64,000 bases of DNA from Bacillus sp. (in: firmicutes) (GCA_031180805.1 JAPSLL010000016.1:1-64000); one strand, 5' to 3'. Shown: positions 1 to 13,545, numbered from the stretch's first letter. Program-made: numbers and translations. The notes: generated by a model not told the origin, from the letters alone.

Positions 1-136
1 CTTCGCAGGAGAGTGTGAAATGACCGTAGGATTTGGCTTCTGGAGCTAGATATAAAGAGCGTTAAACTAAGTGAGTGAATGAATATTATAAATCGTTATC
101 TAGTTTTGAAGGAACATCCTTCAAACTAAATATGTA
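1..136 (+). other. 23S-5S rRNA intergenic spacer (partial)
   Basis: Precedes 5S; contains the Bacillus-type spacer string atcgttatctagttttgaagga; no 23S 3' end is visible in the window. Confidence 0.6.
101..128 (+). other. rRNA-processing type hairpin upstream of 5S
   Basis: tagttttgaagga-aca-tccttcaaacta inverted repeat. Confidence 0.5.
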
Positions 137-252
<116 letters not shown>

Positions 253-261
253 AAGATGAAA

Positions 262-290
262 AAGATCAGTAGAAATACTGGTCTTTTTTT
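262..290 (+). terminator. rrn terminator
   Basis: agatcagta-gaaa-tactggtct followed by T-run. Confidence 0.85.
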
Positions 291-490
291 GTGCATAAAT
301 TATTTATTGGGCTTATTGTGAGGGACTTTTATATTAAATTACCATTTAAATATATAAATATAAGGGAAAACAAAACAATATTTTATAAAGAAATGATCTT
401 TTAAAAAATATTGTTTTATTTAAACTTTGTGCAGGAAAATCATCAAAACGACTATTAATAAAAGCAAAGGTTCATAAAAATAGCCAAAGA

Positions 491-517
491 AAAGATCAGT
501 AAAGATTCTGGTCTTTT
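491..517 (+). terminator. second, near-identical rrn-type terminator
   Basis: aaagatcagtaaagattctggtctttttt. Confidence 0.65.
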
Positions 518-603
518 TTAGTAGCTCAATTAATAAATATAGTAAGACAAAAATTTAAATTTATAAAAAAGAATGTTTTGATGATCTTATAATAGGAGAA
601 TGA

Positions 604-1305
604 ATGGTGAATTATATTGAGTTATTTAATCAAGAGATATATACAATATTTTTTCGAATAATTGTTGCAACGTTTTTATGTGGAGTAATTGGTTTGGAAA
701 GAGAATTTAATAACCATCCTGCAGGGTTTCGTACACATCTGCTAGTAGGTATGGGTTCTTGTTTAATGATGATTTTATCATTATATGGATTTAATGAGCA
801 TATTGAAAGTAACGGAAATATTCGCTTTGATCCGGCAAGAATTCCATCATATGTTATAAGTGGAATAGGCTTTTTAGGTGGTGGAACAATTTTAGTAAAA
901 GGTGCGACTGTTAGGGGACTAACTACTGCTGCATCTATTTGGATTGTAGCAGGTTTAGGTTTAGTTATTGGAGCTGGAATGTATGTAGCTGCACTTTTTA
1001 CGACTATTATGGTTTTAATGTGCTTAATCTTTTTAAACCGCCTTGAGAAGTATATGAATAGTAAAAAGTTAAGAAGGAAAATAAAGGTTGTTATAAAATC
1101 TAATAAAAGTAAAGTAGATCAGGTAATTGAAAAACTAAATACATATAATTTAAAAATTACAAAAATCACGTTAACGGAATGTCATAAAAATAGTGAGGGT
1201 TTGGTTACTTTAAACTATACAATTGATGTAAGTATGCCAACAATTGAACAACATGTAATAGAGAGAATTATTGTTGAAAATCCTGAAGTAGAAAAAATAT
1301 ACTAA
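604..1305 (+). CDS. MgtC/SapB family membrane protein
   Basis: GVIGLEREFNNHPAGFRTHLLVGMGSCL motif, C-terminal ACT-like tail. Confidence 0.85.
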   Translation: MVNYIELFNQEIYTIFFRIIVATFLCGVIGLEREFNNHPAGFRTHLLVGMGSCLMMILSLYGFNEHIESNGNIRFDPARIPSYVISGIGFLGGGTILVKGATVRGLTTAASIWIVAGLGLVIGAGMYVAALFTTIMVLMCLIFLNRLEKYMNSKKLRRKIKVVIKSNKSKVDQVIEKLNTYNLKITKITLTECHKNSEGLVTLNYTIDVSMPTIEQHVIERIIVENPEVEKIY

Positions 1306-1355
1306 TGGGTTTTACATAAGGTAATTTTGGCTATATTTAAAGTGAAACAGAAAAG

Positions 1356-1384
1356 TTGAAAAATTTTTCTGTTCGTTTTATAGT
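1356..1384 (+). promoter_or_regulatory. sigma-A promoter of the ctsR operon
   Basis: TTGAAA-17 nt-TATAGT. Confidence 0.75.
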
Positions 1385-1392
1385 AAGATTAA

Positions 1393-1409
1393 AGTCAAAT
1401 ATAGTCAAA
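1393..1409 (+). promoter_or_regulatory. CtsR operator
   Basis: AGTCAAA-TAT-AGTCAAA heptad direct repeat just after the promoter, upstream of ctsR. Confidence 0.85.
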
Positions 1410-1429
1410 GTCAGTGAGGGGGAGGTAGA

Positions 1430-1891
1430 GTGAGAAATATTTCGGACATTATTGAACAATACTTAAAACATGTTTTGGATAATAGTGGGAAAGAAATAGT
1501 TGAAATTAAACGTAGCGAAATTGCGGATAAATTTCAATGTGTACCTTCACAGATAAACTATGTAATTAATACAAGATTTACAATCGAAAGAGGCTATGTC
1601 GTTGAAAGTAAACGTGGTGGAGGAGGCTATATTCGGATTATTAAAGTTCAAGCAAATAATCAAGCACATCTTCTAGATCAAATACTCCATTTGATAAATC
1701 ACCGCCTTTCACAAGCAGCTGCAGAGGATATTATAGGTAGACTCGTTAGTGAGGAAGTTATATCTGAAAGGGAAGCAAAGCTAATGTTAAGTGTTATTGA
1801 TCGCTCAGTTCTGTATATAGATTTACCACATCGAGATGAATTAAGGGCTAGAATGGTAAAGGCAATGTTAACCTCGTTGAAATATAAGTAG
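1430..1891 (+). CDS. ctsR: Transcriptional repressor CtsR
   Basis: MRNISDIIEQYLKHVLDNS...KRGGGGYIRI; operon context. Confidence 0.97.
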   Translation: MRNISDIIEQYLKHVLDNSGKEIVEIKRSEIADKFQCVPSQINYVINTRFTIERGYVVESKRGGGGYIRIIKVQANNQAHLLDQILHLINHRLSQAAAEDIIGRLVSEEVISEREAKLMLSVIDRSVLYIDLPHRDELRARMVKAMLTSLKYK

Positions 1892-1907
1892 AAAGTAGGG
1901 GAGACGG

Positions 1908-2450
1908 ATGATATGCCAGGAATGTAATGAAAGACCGGCTACGTTTCACTTTACAAAAGTGATTAATGGTGAAAAAACCCAGGTTCATATGTGTGAGCAT
2001 TGTGCTCAAGGAAACAGTGATCTTTTTATGTTTAATGGTAGCGCTGGTTTTTCATTAAATAATTTGCTTACAGGTCTTCTAAATATGGAAACAGGAAAGG
2101 TTAAGCAAGAAAACAATGTATTTCATTCGAATGATCAACCACACTGTGAGCAATGTAAAATGACTCTTCAACAATTTAAAAAGGTTGGTCGATTCGGCTG
2201 TTCCAATTGCTACCCGACCTTTAAAAACTATATAACACCAATCCTTAAACGTGTACATGGTGGGAATACAGTGCATGCGGGAAAAATCCCTAAGCGTATT
2301 GGTGGCGACCTTCATATTCGAAAACAAATTGAAATTTTAAAAAATAAAATCAATGAATATATCCTTCAAGAGGAATTTGAAAAAGCAGCAGAAGTTAGAG
2401 ATGAAATAAAATCACTGGAAAAAAAGTTAAGTAATAAGGAGGGATTGTGA
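1908..2450 (+). CDS. mcsA: McsA, Zn-finger/UvrB-motif activator of McsB
   Basis: CxxC motifs, UVR-like C-terminus, context. Confidence 0.96.
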   Translation: MICQECNERPATFHFTKVINGEKTQVHMCEHCAQGNSDLFMFNGSAGFSLNNLLTGLLNMETGKVKQENNVFHSNDQPHCEQCKMTLQQFKKVGRFGCSNCYPTFKNYITPILKRVHGGNTVHAGKIPKRIGGDLHIRKQIEILKNKINEYILQEEFEKAAEVRDEIKSLEKKLSNKEGL

Positions 2451-3538
2451 TGTCACTCCAGAATTTTACGAATAGGGCAGTTAGTGCATGGATGAAAGAT
2501 GGTCCAGACTCAGATATTGTCCTTAGTAGTCGAATTCGTTTAGCTAGAAATATCGATATGTATAAATTTCCGACCATTTCAACAAATGAAGAGCTCCAGA
2601 ATATTTTAACGTTTTTTGAAACAACGTATTCAAGTAAAGGGTTCGAACATATTGGTCAATTAGAGCTAATAAAGATGAATGAGATGCAACCGATTCATAA
2701 ACGGGTATTGGTTGAAAAGCACTTAATAAGTCCGAATCTAGCAGAAAACTCTTCCTATGGAGGTTGCTTATTATCTGAAAATGAAGAAGTAAGCATCATG
2801 ATTAATGAAGAAGACCATATCCGAATTCAATGCTTATTCCCAGGATTTCAGTTAACTGAAGCGTTGGAAATGGCGAATAAATTGGATGATTGGATTGAAA
2901 AAGAGGTTGATTATGCTTTTGATGAAAAACTAGGATATTTAACTAGTTGTCCAACAAATGTTGGGACTGGATTACGTGCTTCCGTTATGATGCATTTACC
3001 GGCTTTAGTTCTTACGCAAAAAATTAATCGAATAATCCCAGTAATAAATCAATTAGGCTTAGTTGTAAGAGGGATTTATGGCGAAGGTAGTGAAGCAATC
3101 GGGAACCTATTCCAGATTTCTAATCAGATAACATTAGGTAAATCTGAGAAAGACATTGTAGAGGATCTCATTAGTGTTGTCCAACAGTTAATAACACAGG
3201 AAAGAAGTACGAGAGAAGCATTGTATAATTCCTCACAGACCCAACTTGAGGATAGGGTATATCGTTCCTTTGGTACATTGGCATATAGTCGTATAATCGA
3301 ATCTAATGAAACTGCAAAATGTTTATCAGATGTCAGATTAGGTATTGATTTAGGAATAATTAAAGATGTATCTCGAAACATGCTTAACGAGTTAATGATA
3401 TTAACTCAACCTGGTTTCTTACAGCAATACTTTGGTGGACCATTAAGACCAGAAGAAAGAGATGTACGGCGATCTGCTTTAATTAGAGAGCGTTTAAATC
3501 TAGAAATGGAACGAAACAAACGGATGGAGGATGAATAG
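2447..3538 (+). CDS. mcsB: Protein arginine kinase McsB
   Basis: guanido-kinase family SSRIRLARN, context. Confidence 0.97.
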   Translation: MMSLQNFTNRAVSAWMKDGPDSDIVLSSRIRLARNIDMYKFPTISTNEELQNILTFFETTYSSKGFEHIGQLELIKMNEMQPIHKRVLVEKHLISPNLAENSSYGGCLLSENEEVSIMINEEDHIRIQCLFPGFQLTEALEMANKLDDWIEKEVDYAFDEKLGYLTSCPTNVGTGLRASVMMHLPALVLTQKINRIIPVINQLGLVVRGIYGEGSEAIGNLFQISNQITLGKSEKDIVEDLISVVQQLITQERSTREALYNSSQTQLEDRVYRSFGTLAYSRIIESNETAKCLSDVRLGIDLGIIKDVSRNMLNELMILTQPGFLQQYFGGPLRPEERDVRRSALIRERLNLEMERNKRMEDE

Positions 3539-3540
3539 TC

Positions 3541-5982
3541 ATGATGTTTGGAAGATTCACAGAGCGCGCACAAAAAGTACTTGCTTTAGCACAAGAGGAA
3601 GCAGTTCGTTTAGGTCATAATAATATCGGAACGGAACATATTTTACTAGGACTTGTGAGTGAAGGTGAAGGAATTGCTGCAAAAGCTTTAATAGCTTTAG
3701 GCCTTGGACCTGAGAAAATCCAAAAAGAAGTCGAAGGATTAATTGGCAGAGGTCAGGATGTATCACAAACAATTCACTATACACCTAGAGCAAAAAAGGT
3801 AATAGAACTATCAATGGACGAAGCGAGAAAATTAGGTCATTCATATGTAGGGACTGAGCATATTTTATTAGGGCTTATTCGTGAAGGTGAAGGTGTTGCA
3901 GCAAGAGTATTAAACAACCTAGGTGTAAGCCTTAATAAAGCGAGACAACAAGTCCTTCAATTGCTAGGCAGCAATGAGACATCATCTAATCATCAAGGTG
4001 GAAGCATGGCTAGTGCGAATACGCCAACGCTTGATAGTTTAGCTCGTGATTTAACTGCGATAGCTAGAGAAGGAAGTCTAGATCCTGTTATTGGCCGTAG
4101 TAAAGAAATTCAACGCGTTATTGAAGTGTTAAGCAGACGGACAAAAAACAACCCGGTATTAATCGGGGAGCCTGGTGTAGGTAAAACAGCTATTGCTGAA
4201 GGATTAGCACAGCAAATTGTCCAAAATGAGGTTCCAGAAATATTAAGAGATAAACGGGTTATGACTCTTGATATGGGTACAGTTGTAGCTGGTACGAAAT
4301 ATCGTGGTGAATTCGAAGATAGACTTAAAAAAGTAATGGATGAAATCCGTCAAGCAGGAAATATCATTTTGTTTATCGATGAATTACACACGTTAATTGG
4401 TGCAGGCGGTGCTGAGGGTGCTATCGATGCGTCAAATATTTTAAAGCCTTCATTAGCACGAGGTGAATTGCAATGTATCGGTGCTACAACACTTGATGAA
4501 TATCGAAAATACATTGAAAAAGATGCAGCACTTGAAAGAAGATTCCAACCTATTCAAGTAGACGAACCAACAATTGAAGAAAGCATAAAAATCTTAAAAG
4601 GCTTACGTGATCGATATGAAGCACATCACCGAGTTTCCATTACAGATGAAGCAATTGATGCTGCAGTTAAATTGTCTGATCGTTATATATCTGATCGTTT
4701 CTTGCCAGATAAGGCAATTGATTTAATTGATGAAGCAGGCTCAAAAGTTCGTTTACGCTCTTTCACAACACCACCAAATTTAAAAGAGCTTGAGCAAAAG
4801 CTTGAGGAAATCCGTAAAGAGAAGGATGCTTCAGTTCAAAGTCAAGAATTTGAAAAGGCAGCTTCCTTACGTGACACTGAGCAACGTTTACGTGAGCAGC
4901 TAGAAGAAACGAAAAAAACATGGAAAGAAAAACAAGGTCAAGAAAATACAGAAGTTACAGTAGAAGATATTGCGATGGTTGTATCAAGCTGGACTGGTGT
5001 TCCAGTATCTCGTTTAGCACAAACAGAAACAGATAAGCTTTTGAATATGGAAAACCTTTTACATTCAAGAGTTATTGGCCAAGATGAAGCAGTAGTTGCT
5101 GTTGCTAAAGCTGTGAGACGTGCTCGTGCTGGGTTAAAGGATCCGAAACGCCCGATTGGTTCTTTCATTTTCCTAGGGCCAACTGGTGTTGGGAAAACAG
5201 AGCTTGCGAGAGCATTAGCTGAATCAATTTTTGGTGATGAGGATGCAATGATTCGCATTGATATGTCAGAGTATATGGAGAAACATTCTACATCACGATT
5301 AGTTGGTTCACCTCCTGGATATGTCGGATATGATGAAGGTGGTCAGCTAACTGAAAAGGTTAGAAGAAAACCTTATTCTGTCGTACTTCTTGATGAGATT
5401 GAGAAGGCACATCCAGATGTATTTAATATCTTGTTGCAAGTATTAGAAGACGGAAGATTAACTGACTCTAAAGGTCGTACGGTTGATTTTAGAAATACAA
5501 TTTTAATTATGACGTCCAACGTTGGAGCAAGTGAATTAAAACGAAACAAATATGTTGGCTTTAACGTCCAAGACGAAACACAAAATTACAAGGATATGAA
5601 AGATAAAGTGATGAACGAGCTTAAACGTGCGTTCAGACCAGAGTTTATAAATAGAATTGATGAAATCATCGTTTTCCACTCATTAGAGAAAAAACACCTA
5701 AAAGAAATTGTTTCTCTTATGTCTGATCAGCTTACAAAGCGTCTAAAGGAACAAGATTTAACGTTGGAATTAACAGATGCAGCTAAAGAGAAAATTGCTG
5801 ACGAAGGAATTGACCTTGAATATGGTGCAAGACCGCTACGTCGATCTATCCAAAAAAATGTTGAGGATCGCTTATCTGAAGAACTGTTAAAAGGTACGAT
5901 TGATAAAGGTCAAAAGATTATTTTAGATGTTGAAAATGGTGAATTTGTCGTTAAAACGGCTGAAAAAGAAGAAGTAAAATAG
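3541..5982 (+). CDS. clpC: ATP-dependent Clp protease ATP-binding subunit ClpC
   Basis: Clp_N repeats, two AAA domains, UVR motif. Confidence 0.98.
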   Translation: MMFGRFTERAQKVLALAQEEAVRLGHNNIGTEHILLGLVSEGEGIAAKALIALGLGPEKIQKEVEGLIGRGQDVSQTIHYTPRAKKVIELSMDEARKLGHSYVGTEHILLGLIREGEGVAARVLNNLGVSLNKARQQVLQLLGSNETSSNHQGGSMASANTPTLDSLARDLTAIAREGSLDPVIGRSKEIQRVIEVLSRRTKNNPVLIGEPGVGKTAIAEGLAQQIVQNEVPEILRDKRVMTLDMGTVVAGTKYRGEFEDRLKKVMDEIRQAGNIILFIDELHTLIGAGGAEGAIDASNILKPSLARGELQCIGATTLDEYRKYIEKDAALERRFQPIQVDEPTIEESIKILKGLRDRYEAHHRVSITDEAIDAAVKLSDRYISDRFLPDKAIDLIDEAGSKVRLRSFTTPPNLKELEQKLEEIRKEKDASVQSQEFEKAASLRDTEQRLREQLEETKKTWKEKQGQENTEVTVEDIAMVVSSWTGVPVSRLAQTETDKLLNMENLLHSRVIGQDEAVVAVAKAVRRARAGLKDPKRPIGSFIFLGPTGVGKTELARALAESIFGDEDAMIRIDMSEYMEKHSTSRLVGSPPGYVGYDEGGQLTEKVRRKPYSVVLLDEIEKAHPDVFNILLQVLEDGRLTDSKGRTVDFRNTILIMTSNVGASELKRNKYVGFNVQDETQNYKDMKDKVMNELKRAFRPEFINRIDEIIVFHSLEKKHLKEIVSLMSDQLTKRLKEQDLTLELTDAAKEKIADEGIDLEYGARPLRRSIQKNVEDRLSEELLKGTIDKGQKIILDVENGEFVVKTAEKEEVK

Positions 5983-5999
5983 CAGTTAACAGGAACATG

Positions 6000-6033
6000 T
6001 GAGGCATACTGAAAAATGTGTGCCTCCTTTCTT
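6000..6033 (+). terminator. Terminator-like hairpin after clpC
   Basis: gaggcatac...gtgtgcctcctttctt. Confidence 0.5.
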
Positions 6034-6153
6034 TATAGTTTCTTGTTTTAAAACGAAAAGAACTCTCCTATTTTAAGCTCCTTTCTATATAATGAATATA
6101 TGTATCATAATTAGCTGGTCTAATGGCTAACCTATTAAGAGAGGAACACATTT

Positions 6154-7527
6154 ATGGCAAAAACAAAATTAAAATATATATGTCAATCATGCGGATATGA
6201 ATCCCCAAAATGGATGGGGAAATGTCCGGGCTGTCAAGAATGGAACACAATGACAGAGGAACTATTAAAATCAGCTTCACCTCGTAAGGCAGTGTTTGCA
6301 CATTCATCGCAAACTGTACAAAAACCTTCCCCAATCACCAATATTGAAACAACTCAAGAACCAAGAATATTTACAAATCTAAAGGAATTTAATCGGGTAT
6401 TAGGAAGTGGAATTGTAAAGGGGTCACTCGTATTAATTGGTGGCGATCCTGGAATTGGAAAATCCACGTTATTACTACAAGTATCATCCCAGTTAGCTGA
6501 AAATGGAAATGATGTTTTATATATTTCCGGGGAAGAATCAGTCAAACAAACAAAACTAAGAGCTGATCGTCTAGGGGTTAAATCTAATAAGCTATACGTA
6601 TTATCAGAGACAGATTTAAGTTTTATTTCCAAGGCAATTGAAGAAATGAATCCATCATTTGTTGTCGTTGACTCGATTCAAACAGTATTTCATAGTGAAA
6701 TAAGCTCTGCACCAGGTAGTGTTTCTCAAGTTAGAGAGTCTACAGCTGAATTAATGAGAATTGCAAAGACAAAGGGAATTGCGATTTTTATCGTTGGTCA
6801 TGTTACGAAAGAAGGATCCATTGCTGGCCCTCGATTATTAGAGCATATGGTTGATACTGTTCTTTACTTTGAGGGGGAAAGACACCATACATATCGAATT
6901 TTACGAGCTGTAAAAAATCGATTTGGCTCAACTAATGAAATGGGCATTTTTGAAATGAAGGAATCTGGATTAGAGGAAGTTCAAAATCCATCAGAAATCT
7001 TTCTTGAGGAAAGGTCAAAGGGAGCTGCGGGGTCAACTGTTGTAGCATCTATGGAGGGTACGAGGCCAGTTCTTGTAGAAATTCAAGCTTTAATATCTCC
7101 GACTAGCTTCGGAAACCCTAGACGTATGGCAACAGGGATCGATCATAACCGTGTCCCTTTATTAATGGCTGTTTTGGAAAAAAGAGTAGGCTTACTATTA
7201 CAAAATCAAGATGCTTACTTAAAAGTAGCTGGAGGTGTAAAGCTAGACGAACCTGCTATAGATTTAGCAGTTGCAGTTAGCATCGCCTCAAGCTTTAAGG
7301 ATGCTCCGCCGAAACCAACGGATGTTATCATCGGAGAGGTTGGTTTAACAGGAGAAGTTAGAAGGGTATCTCGAATCGAACAAAGAGTTATTGAGGCTGC
7401 AAAGCTTGGATTCAAGAGGGCGATTATTCCGTCTGCTAATATTGGTGGTTGGCATGCTCCAGATGATATCGAAATAATTGGCGTGAAAAATGTAGCTGAA
7501 GCCCTCCAGAAAACATTAGGAGGATAA
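6154..7527 (+). CDS. radA: DNA repair protein RadA
   Basis: N-terminal CxxC zinc finger, [14 protein letters not shown] motif. Confidence 0.98.
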   Translation: MAKTKLKYICQSCGYESPKWMGKCPGCQEWNTMTEELLKSASPRKAVFAHSSQTVQKPSPITNIETTQEPRIFTNLKEFNRVLGSGIVKGSLVLIGGDPGIGKSTLLLQVSSQLAENGNDVLYISGEESVKQTKLRADRLGVKSNKLYVLSETDLSFISKAIEEMNPSFVVVDSIQTVFHSEISSAPGSVSQVRESTAELMRIAKTKGIAIFIVGHVTKEGSIAGPRLLEHMVDTVLYFEGERHHTYRILRAVKNRFGSTNEMGIFEMKESGLEEVQNPSEIFLEERSKGAAGSTVVASMEGTRPVLVEIQALISPTSFGNPRRMATGIDHNRVPLLMAVLEKRVGLLLQNQDAYLKVAGGVKLDEPAIDLAVAVSIASSFKDAPPKPTDVIIGEVGLTGEVRRVSRIEQRVIEAAKLGFKRAIIPSANIGGWHAPDDIEIIGVKNVAEALQKTLGG

Positions 7528-7530
7528 TAA

Positions 7531-8610
7531 ATGTCAGATAAAGAGAGTAAATCGGGTGATAAAACTTTAAATGAAATTTTGCAATTTGTTGCACCGGGGA
7601 CACCGATTAGAGAAGGGATCGAAAATGTCCTTCGAGCAAAAACCGGTGGGTTAATAGTTGTCGGACATAATGAGAAAGTTAAAGAGGTTATTGATGGTGG
7701 CTTTTCTATCCAATGTCCATTTTCATCAGCACATTTGTATGAATTAGCAAAAATGGATGGGGCTATTATATTGAGTGATGCAGGGAATAGGATTGTTTAT
7801 GCAAATGCACAACTTGTTCCCGATCCATCGATATATTCTTCTGAAACCGGTATGAGGCATCGGACTGCAGAAAGAGTGGCAAAGCAAACTGGTAACCTAG
7901 TGATTGCGATTTCGCAGAGACGAAACGTTATCACGTTATATCATGGTGAATTAAGGTATGCTCTCAGAGACATAGGTGTTATTTTAACAAAGGCAAATCA
8001 GGCAATTCAAACGTTGGAAAAATACAAGTTAGTGTTAGACCAATCAATTGCAACATTAGGGGCACTAGAATTAGAAGAGCTTGTTACATTTAAAGAAGTA
8101 ATTCTTGTATTACATCGCTTTGAAATGGTTTTTCGAATTAAGGATGAGATAAACGATTATGTAAATGAGTTAGGTGCAGAAGGGCATCTCATAAGATTAC
8201 AATTAGCTGAATTGCTCTCTGGATTAGAGGAAGAAGCTACATTATTAATTAAAGATTATTCGAATGAGAAAATAGCGGATGCGAATCAAATTCTCAAACA
8301 ACTTCAGGAGCTTTCTAGCTTTGAACTTATAGAGGATTCGGTTTTATTTAAATTGCTTGGCTATTCCTCGTTTACAACGGTCGAGAGTCCTGTCTTGCCG
8401 CGAGGATATCGCATGTTAAATAAGATTCCGAGACTGCCTACAATAATTATTGAAAATTTAGTGACAGCTTTTAAAAATTTGAAACTTATTTTGCATGCAT
8501 CCGTAGAACAGTTAGATGAGGTAGAAGGTATTGGTGAGGTTAGGGCGAAAAAGATTAAAGAGGGATTAAAGAGATTGCAAGATCAACTTTTAGTAGACCG
8601 TAAAATATAA
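7531..8610 (+). CDS. disA: DNA integrity scanning protein, diadenylate cyclase DisA
   Basis: DGA...RHRTAERVA motifs, C-terminal HhH. Confidence 0.97.
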   Translation: MSDKESKSGDKTLNEILQFVAPGTPIREGIENVLRAKTGGLIVVGHNEKVKEVIDGGFSIQCPFSSAHLYELAKMDGAIILSDAGNRIVYANAQLVPDPSIYSSETGMRHRTAERVAKQTGNLVIAISQRRNVITLYHGELRYALRDIGVILTKANQAIQTLEKYKLVLDQSIATLGALELEELVTFKEVILVLHRFEMVFRIKDEINDYVNELGAEGHLIRLQLAELLSGLEEEATLLIKDYSNEKIADANQILKQLQELSSFELIEDSVLFKLLGYSSFTTVESPVLPRGYRMLNKIPRLPTIIIENLVTAFKNLKLILHASVEQLDEVEGIGEVRAKKIKEGLKRLQDQLLVDRKI

Positions 8611-8925
8611 GAAATTTTAATGAAACTTGCAACATTTTTGATTTAAATTCGTCAAATTAGGGTATATTAAAATTGTTTTTTAAAATCACTTTAAGTATAT
8701 AGAGTCATTTTTTCAGCAATGTTTCTTTTCTTACTGTATTTCAACCTCTATTTAGAAAAGGAGCAAAACGGGAAGTCACAGAAAAAAATGACTAAAATTT
8801 TAGAATGCTGTGCAAAACTCTGATAGTTTACAGCATTGTATCAATCTATTTACATTTTTGATTTTTTATTTCACAAAAACAAGAAGTAAGATAAAGTAAA
8901 TATAACGTATAAAGGAGGTGAAGGT

Positions 8926-10023
8926 ATGTTAATTAAACGCATAATACAACTGTTATTTCTATGTGTGGGTGGAATGTTAGGGATATTCCTTATGCCCAAA
9001 CTACTAGAGCTATTATCTATGCAGGACATACCTTTTATTAATACGCCATATACCTTAGCAGTATTAGGTGCAATTATCTTTTTTGTTGCAACTTTTTGGA
9101 TTGTAGATTACGTCGTGAATTGGATAAAATTGTTAGAAGAGGCTGTTGTAAAGGCTCCTGTTACGGATGTTTTATTTGGAAGCTTAGGATTAATCTTTGG
9201 TCTTATAATTGCTTTTCTTATCGGAATTCCATTAAATGAAATACAATATCAATTGTTTAATACAATTATTCCTATATTTTTAACGCTTTTGCTCGGATAT
9301 CTTGGTTTTCAAATTGGTTTTAAGAAAAGAGACGAATTAATTAACCTATTTTCAATGCCAAATCGTATTGGAAAGAAAAAGGGCTCAAATGAGGAAGAAC
9401 TAGAACAAGAGGAGAAGAAGCTAAAAATTCTAGATACAAGTGTCATTATTGACGGTAGAATTGCGGATATTTGTCAAACTGGATTTTTAGAAGGAACGAT
9501 TGTTATTCCTCAATTTGTTTTAGAAGAGCTTCAACATATTGCGGATTCTTCAGATGTTCTAAAGCGTAATAGAGGACGCAGAGGATTAGATATTTTAAAT
9601 CGGATTCAAAAGGAACTTGCAATTAATGTTGAAATTTATGAAGGTGACTTCGAGGATATTCAAGAGGTTGACAGTAAGTTAGTGAAGCTAGCAAAGCTTA
9701 CCTCTGGTGTTGTTGTAACAAATGATTTTAATTTGAATAAGGTTTGTGAATTACAGAAGGTCCATGTTCTTAACATTAATGATTTAGCCAATGCAGTTAA
9801 ACCAGTTGTTTTACCTGGTGAAGAAATGAATGTACAGGTTATTAAAGATGGTAAGGAACATAATCAAGGAATTGCTTACTTAGATGATGGAACAATGATT
9901 GTAGTTGAAGATGGTCGAAATTATATCGGTAAGCATATCGATGTTCTCGTCACTAGTGTACTTCAAACATCAGCAGGAAGAATGATTTTTGCTAAACCCA
10001 AAATGCTAGAAAAGGCATTATAA
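8926..10023 (+). CDS. yacL: PIN/TRAM domain membrane protein (YacL family)
   Basis: [14 protein letters not shown] motif, TM N-terminus, TRAM C-terminus. Confidence 0.9.
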   Translation: MLIKRIIQLLFLCVGGMLGIFLMPKLLELLSMQDIPFINTPYTLAVLGAIIFFVATFWIVDYVVNWIKLLEEAVVKAPVTDVLFGSLGLIFGLIIAFLIGIPLNEIQYQLFNTIIPIFLTLLLGYLGFQIGFKKRDELINLFSMPNRIGKKKGSNEEELEQEEKKLKILDTSVIIDGRIADICQTGFLEGTIVIPQFVLEELQHIADSSDVLKRNRGRRGLDILNRIQKELAINVEIYEGDFEDIQEVDSKLVKLAKLTSGVVVTNDFNLNKVCELQKVHVLNINDLANAVKPVVLPGEEMNVQVIKDGKEHNQGIAYLDDGTMIVVEDGRNYIGKHIDVLVTSVLQTSAGRMIFAKPKMLEKAL

Positions 10024-10076
10024 CAATGGAAAAGGTAAGATAGAACAAAAATTAAACTTAACAAGTAGCCCATGAA

Positions 10077-10110
10077 GCATGTGAAAACAAATGTTTCATG
10101 GGCTGTTTTA
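10077..10110 (+). terminator. Hairpin terminator after yacL
   Basis: agcccatgaagcat...atgtttcatgggctgtttta. Confidence 0.7.
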
Positions 10111-10156
10111 CATATTTAGGCGAATCTTTTAAGATGATGGTATACTGAATTATTGA

Positions 10157-10861
<705 letters not shown>

Positions 10862-10879
10862 TGAGGAGAGAGGGACATA

Positions 10880-11356
10880 ATGATTAGAGTTGGACAAGGT
10901 TTTGACGTACATCAATTGGTCGAAGGAAGACCGCTAATAATCGGTGGGATTGAAATACCATATGAAAAGGGCCTATTAGGTCATTCAGATGCTGATGTTT
11001 TATTACATACTGTCGCTGATGCTTGTTTAGGGGCAATTGGTGAAGGGGATATTGGCAAGCATTTTCCTGATACAGATCCTAATTTTAAAGATGCAGACTC
11101 AGCAAAGCTACTAACACATGTTTGGTCTCTTGTAAAAGCAAAAGGGTTTGAACTAGGAAACATTGATTGCACAATAATTGCACAGAAGCCAAAAATGGCA
11201 CCATATATAGAAAAGATGAGAGAACGTATTGCACAGTTACTTGAAGCGGATATTTCACAGGTAAATGTGAAAGCGACAACCACTGAGAAATTAGGATTTA
11301 CGGGAAGACAGGAAGGGATCGCTTCTTTAGCAACGGTCTTAATTCAAAAGGTTTAA
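10880..11356 (+). CDS. ispF: 2-C-methyl-D-erythritol 2,4-cyclodiphosphate synthase
   Basis: [19 protein letters not shown]. Confidence 0.98.
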   Translation: MIRVGQGFDVHQLVEGRPLIIGGIEIPYEKGLLGHSDADVLLHTVADACLGAIGEGDIGKHFPDTDPNFKDADSAKLLTHVWSLVKAKGFELGNIDCTIIAQKPKMAPYIEKMRERIAQLLEADISQVNVKATTTEKLGFTGRQEGIASLATVLIQKV

Positions 11357-11501
11357 CAGTCTAAAGAGTGAATTTATTGTAAAGAATGAAATAGTGAGTT
11401 TTGTATATTGAATAATTTGGTGATAAAATGAAGTCTGTTAATAAAGCGAATTTATTTATAGAGAAGATTCTCTTATAACCAAAGCGTGTGGAGGTTTAGT
11501 C

Positions 11502-12959
11502 ATGACAAATGAAGTAAGGGTGCGTTATGCTCCTAGTCCAACGGGTCATTTACATATTGGAAATGCAAGAACGGCATTATTTAATTATTTATTTGCAAAA
11601 AATCTTAATGGAAAATTCATTGTTCGAATTGAAGATACCGATAAAAAGCGGAACATTGAGGGTGGTGAGCGAAGTCAATTAAAGTACATGAATTGGCTTG
11701 GAATCACTTGGGATGAAAGTGTAGATATTGGCGGGGAATATGGGCCATATCGTCAATCGGAGAGAAATGATATCTATAAGAAATACTATGAGGAACTACT
11801 TGAAAAAGATTTAGCATACAAATGCTATTGTACGGAAGAAGAGCTTGAAAAGGAACGGGAAGAACAAATGGCTCGCGGTGAAACACCACAATATTCCGGG
11901 AAGCATGCCCATTTAACGAAAGAAGAGCAGGATGAGCTCGAAGCAAAAGGTTTACCATACAGTATACGTTTCAGAGTACCTGCTAACAAAGAATATCGTT
12001 TTAACGATATGGTTAAAGGTGAAATTGCATTTGAATCAGAAGGAATGGGCGATTTCGTTATTGTGAAGAAGGATGGAACGCCAACCTATAATTTCGCAGT
12101 AGCAGTAGATGACCACTTAATGAAGATTTCTCATGTCTTACGTGGTGAGGATCATATTTCAAATACACCGAAGCAAATAATGATATATGAAGCATTTGGT
12201 TGGGAAGTACCAGTCTTTGGACATATGACACTTATTGTAAATGAAAATCGAAAAAAATTGAGTAAGCGTGACGAGTCCATTATACAATTTATTGAGCAAT
12301 ATGAAGAGCTAGGCTATTTGCCAGAAGCGCTGTTTAACTTTATTGCTTTACTAGGCTGGTCTCCTGGTGGAGAAGAGGAGCTATTTAGTCAAGCTGAGCT
12401 TATTGAACGTTTTGATGCAGCACGATTATCAAAATCACCAGCTGTGTTTGATACCCAAAAGCTTGCTTGGATGAATAATCAATATATTAAACAATTAGAT
12501 AACGATGCTCTTGTTAGATTAGCTTTACCTCATTTAATTAAATCTGGAAAAGTATCTGAAAATATGAGTGAGGAAGAAAAGGAAAGAATTAACCAATTAA
12601 TTACACTTTATCAGGAACAAATGAGTTATGGGGCAGAAATTGTAAGCTTAACAGAATTGTTCTTTAAAGAAGAGATTTCTTATAATAGAGAAGCAGAATC
12701 AGTTCTTGAGGGAGAAACGGTCCCTGAAGTATTGAAAGCATTTGTGAGCGAATTGGAAGGCATAGAGAAGCTATCTGATGAAAATGTAAAGGCTGCTATT
12801 AAGGCGGTACAAAAGGCGACTGGTCAAAAGGGTAAAAATTTATTTATGCCAATTCGTGTTGCGATTACAGGTCAAACACATGGGCCAGATTTACCAAAAT
12901 CAATAGCTATCTTAGGAAAAGAGACTGTTATTTCAAGATTAAAAAATGTTATTAGTTAA
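11502..12959 (+). CDS. gltX: Glutamyl-tRNA synthetase
   Basis: [27 protein letters not shown]. Confidence 0.98.
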   Translation: MTNEVRVRYAPSPTGHLHIGNARTALFNYLFAKNLNGKFIVRIEDTDKKRNIEGGERSQLKYMNWLGITWDESVDIGGEYGPYRQSERNDIYKKYYEELLEKDLAYKCYCTEEELEKEREEQMARGETPQYSGKHAHLTKEEQDELEAKGLPYSIRFRVPANKEYRFNDMVKGEIAFESEGMGDFVIVKKDGTPTYNFAVAVDDHLMKISHVLRGEDHISNTPKQIMIYEAFGWEVPVFGHMTLIVNENRKKLSKRDESIIQFIEQYEELGYLPEALFNFIALLGWSPGGEEELFSQAELIERFDAARLSKSPAVFDTQKLAWMNNQYIKQLDNDALVRLALPHLIKSGKVSENMSEEEKERINQLITLYQEQMSYGAEIVSLTELFFKEEISYNREAESVLEGETVPEVLKAFVSELEGIEKLSDENVKAAIKAVQKATGQKGKNLFMPIRVAITGQTHGPDLPKSIAILGKETVISRLKNVIS

Positions 12960-13004
12960 CTTTTTTTGAAAAATGTAATATAGTAATGGTAATCATATAA
13001 GGTA

Positions 13005-13277
13005 AAGCGATGAAAAGGAGAGTAGGGTTTTACTTCCTTATTAGAGAGAACCTCCATTGGCTGAAAGAGGTTTATGTGAAGTAATGCTTGAAATGCACCT
13101 TTGAGCCTTTTTCTAAACGTCTTGAATTTGGATTAGTAAGGGAAAGCGTGTTGCTCTGCGTTAAAGAGTGAAAGTTGAGGTGATCGGGCTAGCAAAAAGA
13201 GTGCTGCTCATCCCTAAACAGAGTGGAACCGCGCCCTTGAAGCGTCTCTGTACATTGATACAGAGGCGCTTTTTTTA
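13005..13277 (+). promoter_or_regulatory. T-box leader (Cys) of cysE-cysS
   Basis: GGCTGAAAG and gaaaTGCacctttgag specifier region (TGC 13094-13096), T-box-like gagtggaaccgcg (13221-13233), terminator agcgtctctgta/tacagaggcgct+T7. Confidence 0.88.
13241..13277 (+). terminator. T-box terminator
   Basis: agcgtctctgta-cattga-tacagaggcgcttttttt. Confidence 0.9.
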
Positions 13278-13322
13278 ATTCTTACGCAATGTTAAAGGTT
13301 ATTGTTGGTTTAAGGCACTTTG

Positions 13323-13447
13323 GTGATTGGAGTGGAGGACCCTGAGTCTCCTGCTTAGAGAAAAGTGTCAATGGGAGACCCCACAGTCGGTTGCGCTAAT
13401 GGAGCACGGACCGTCATCGGAAAGGAATGCCTGAAGCGGAAATCAAC
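13323..13447 (+). repeat. MITE-like/palindromic Bacillus intergenic repeat
   Basis: gtgattggagtggagga...gagtctcctgc...gggagaccccacag...cggaaa...tgaagcggaaatcaac; recognised pattern, ends TGATT/AATCA. Confidence 0.65.
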
Positions 13448-13545
13448 AACCATGTTTAACAGAGCAAATTCTTGAAAAAGCTTAATAAAAGTAGTCCTTG
13501 TTAAAAAAGTATAGTCAAACGATCAAAGTGATAGGAGGGAAATAA

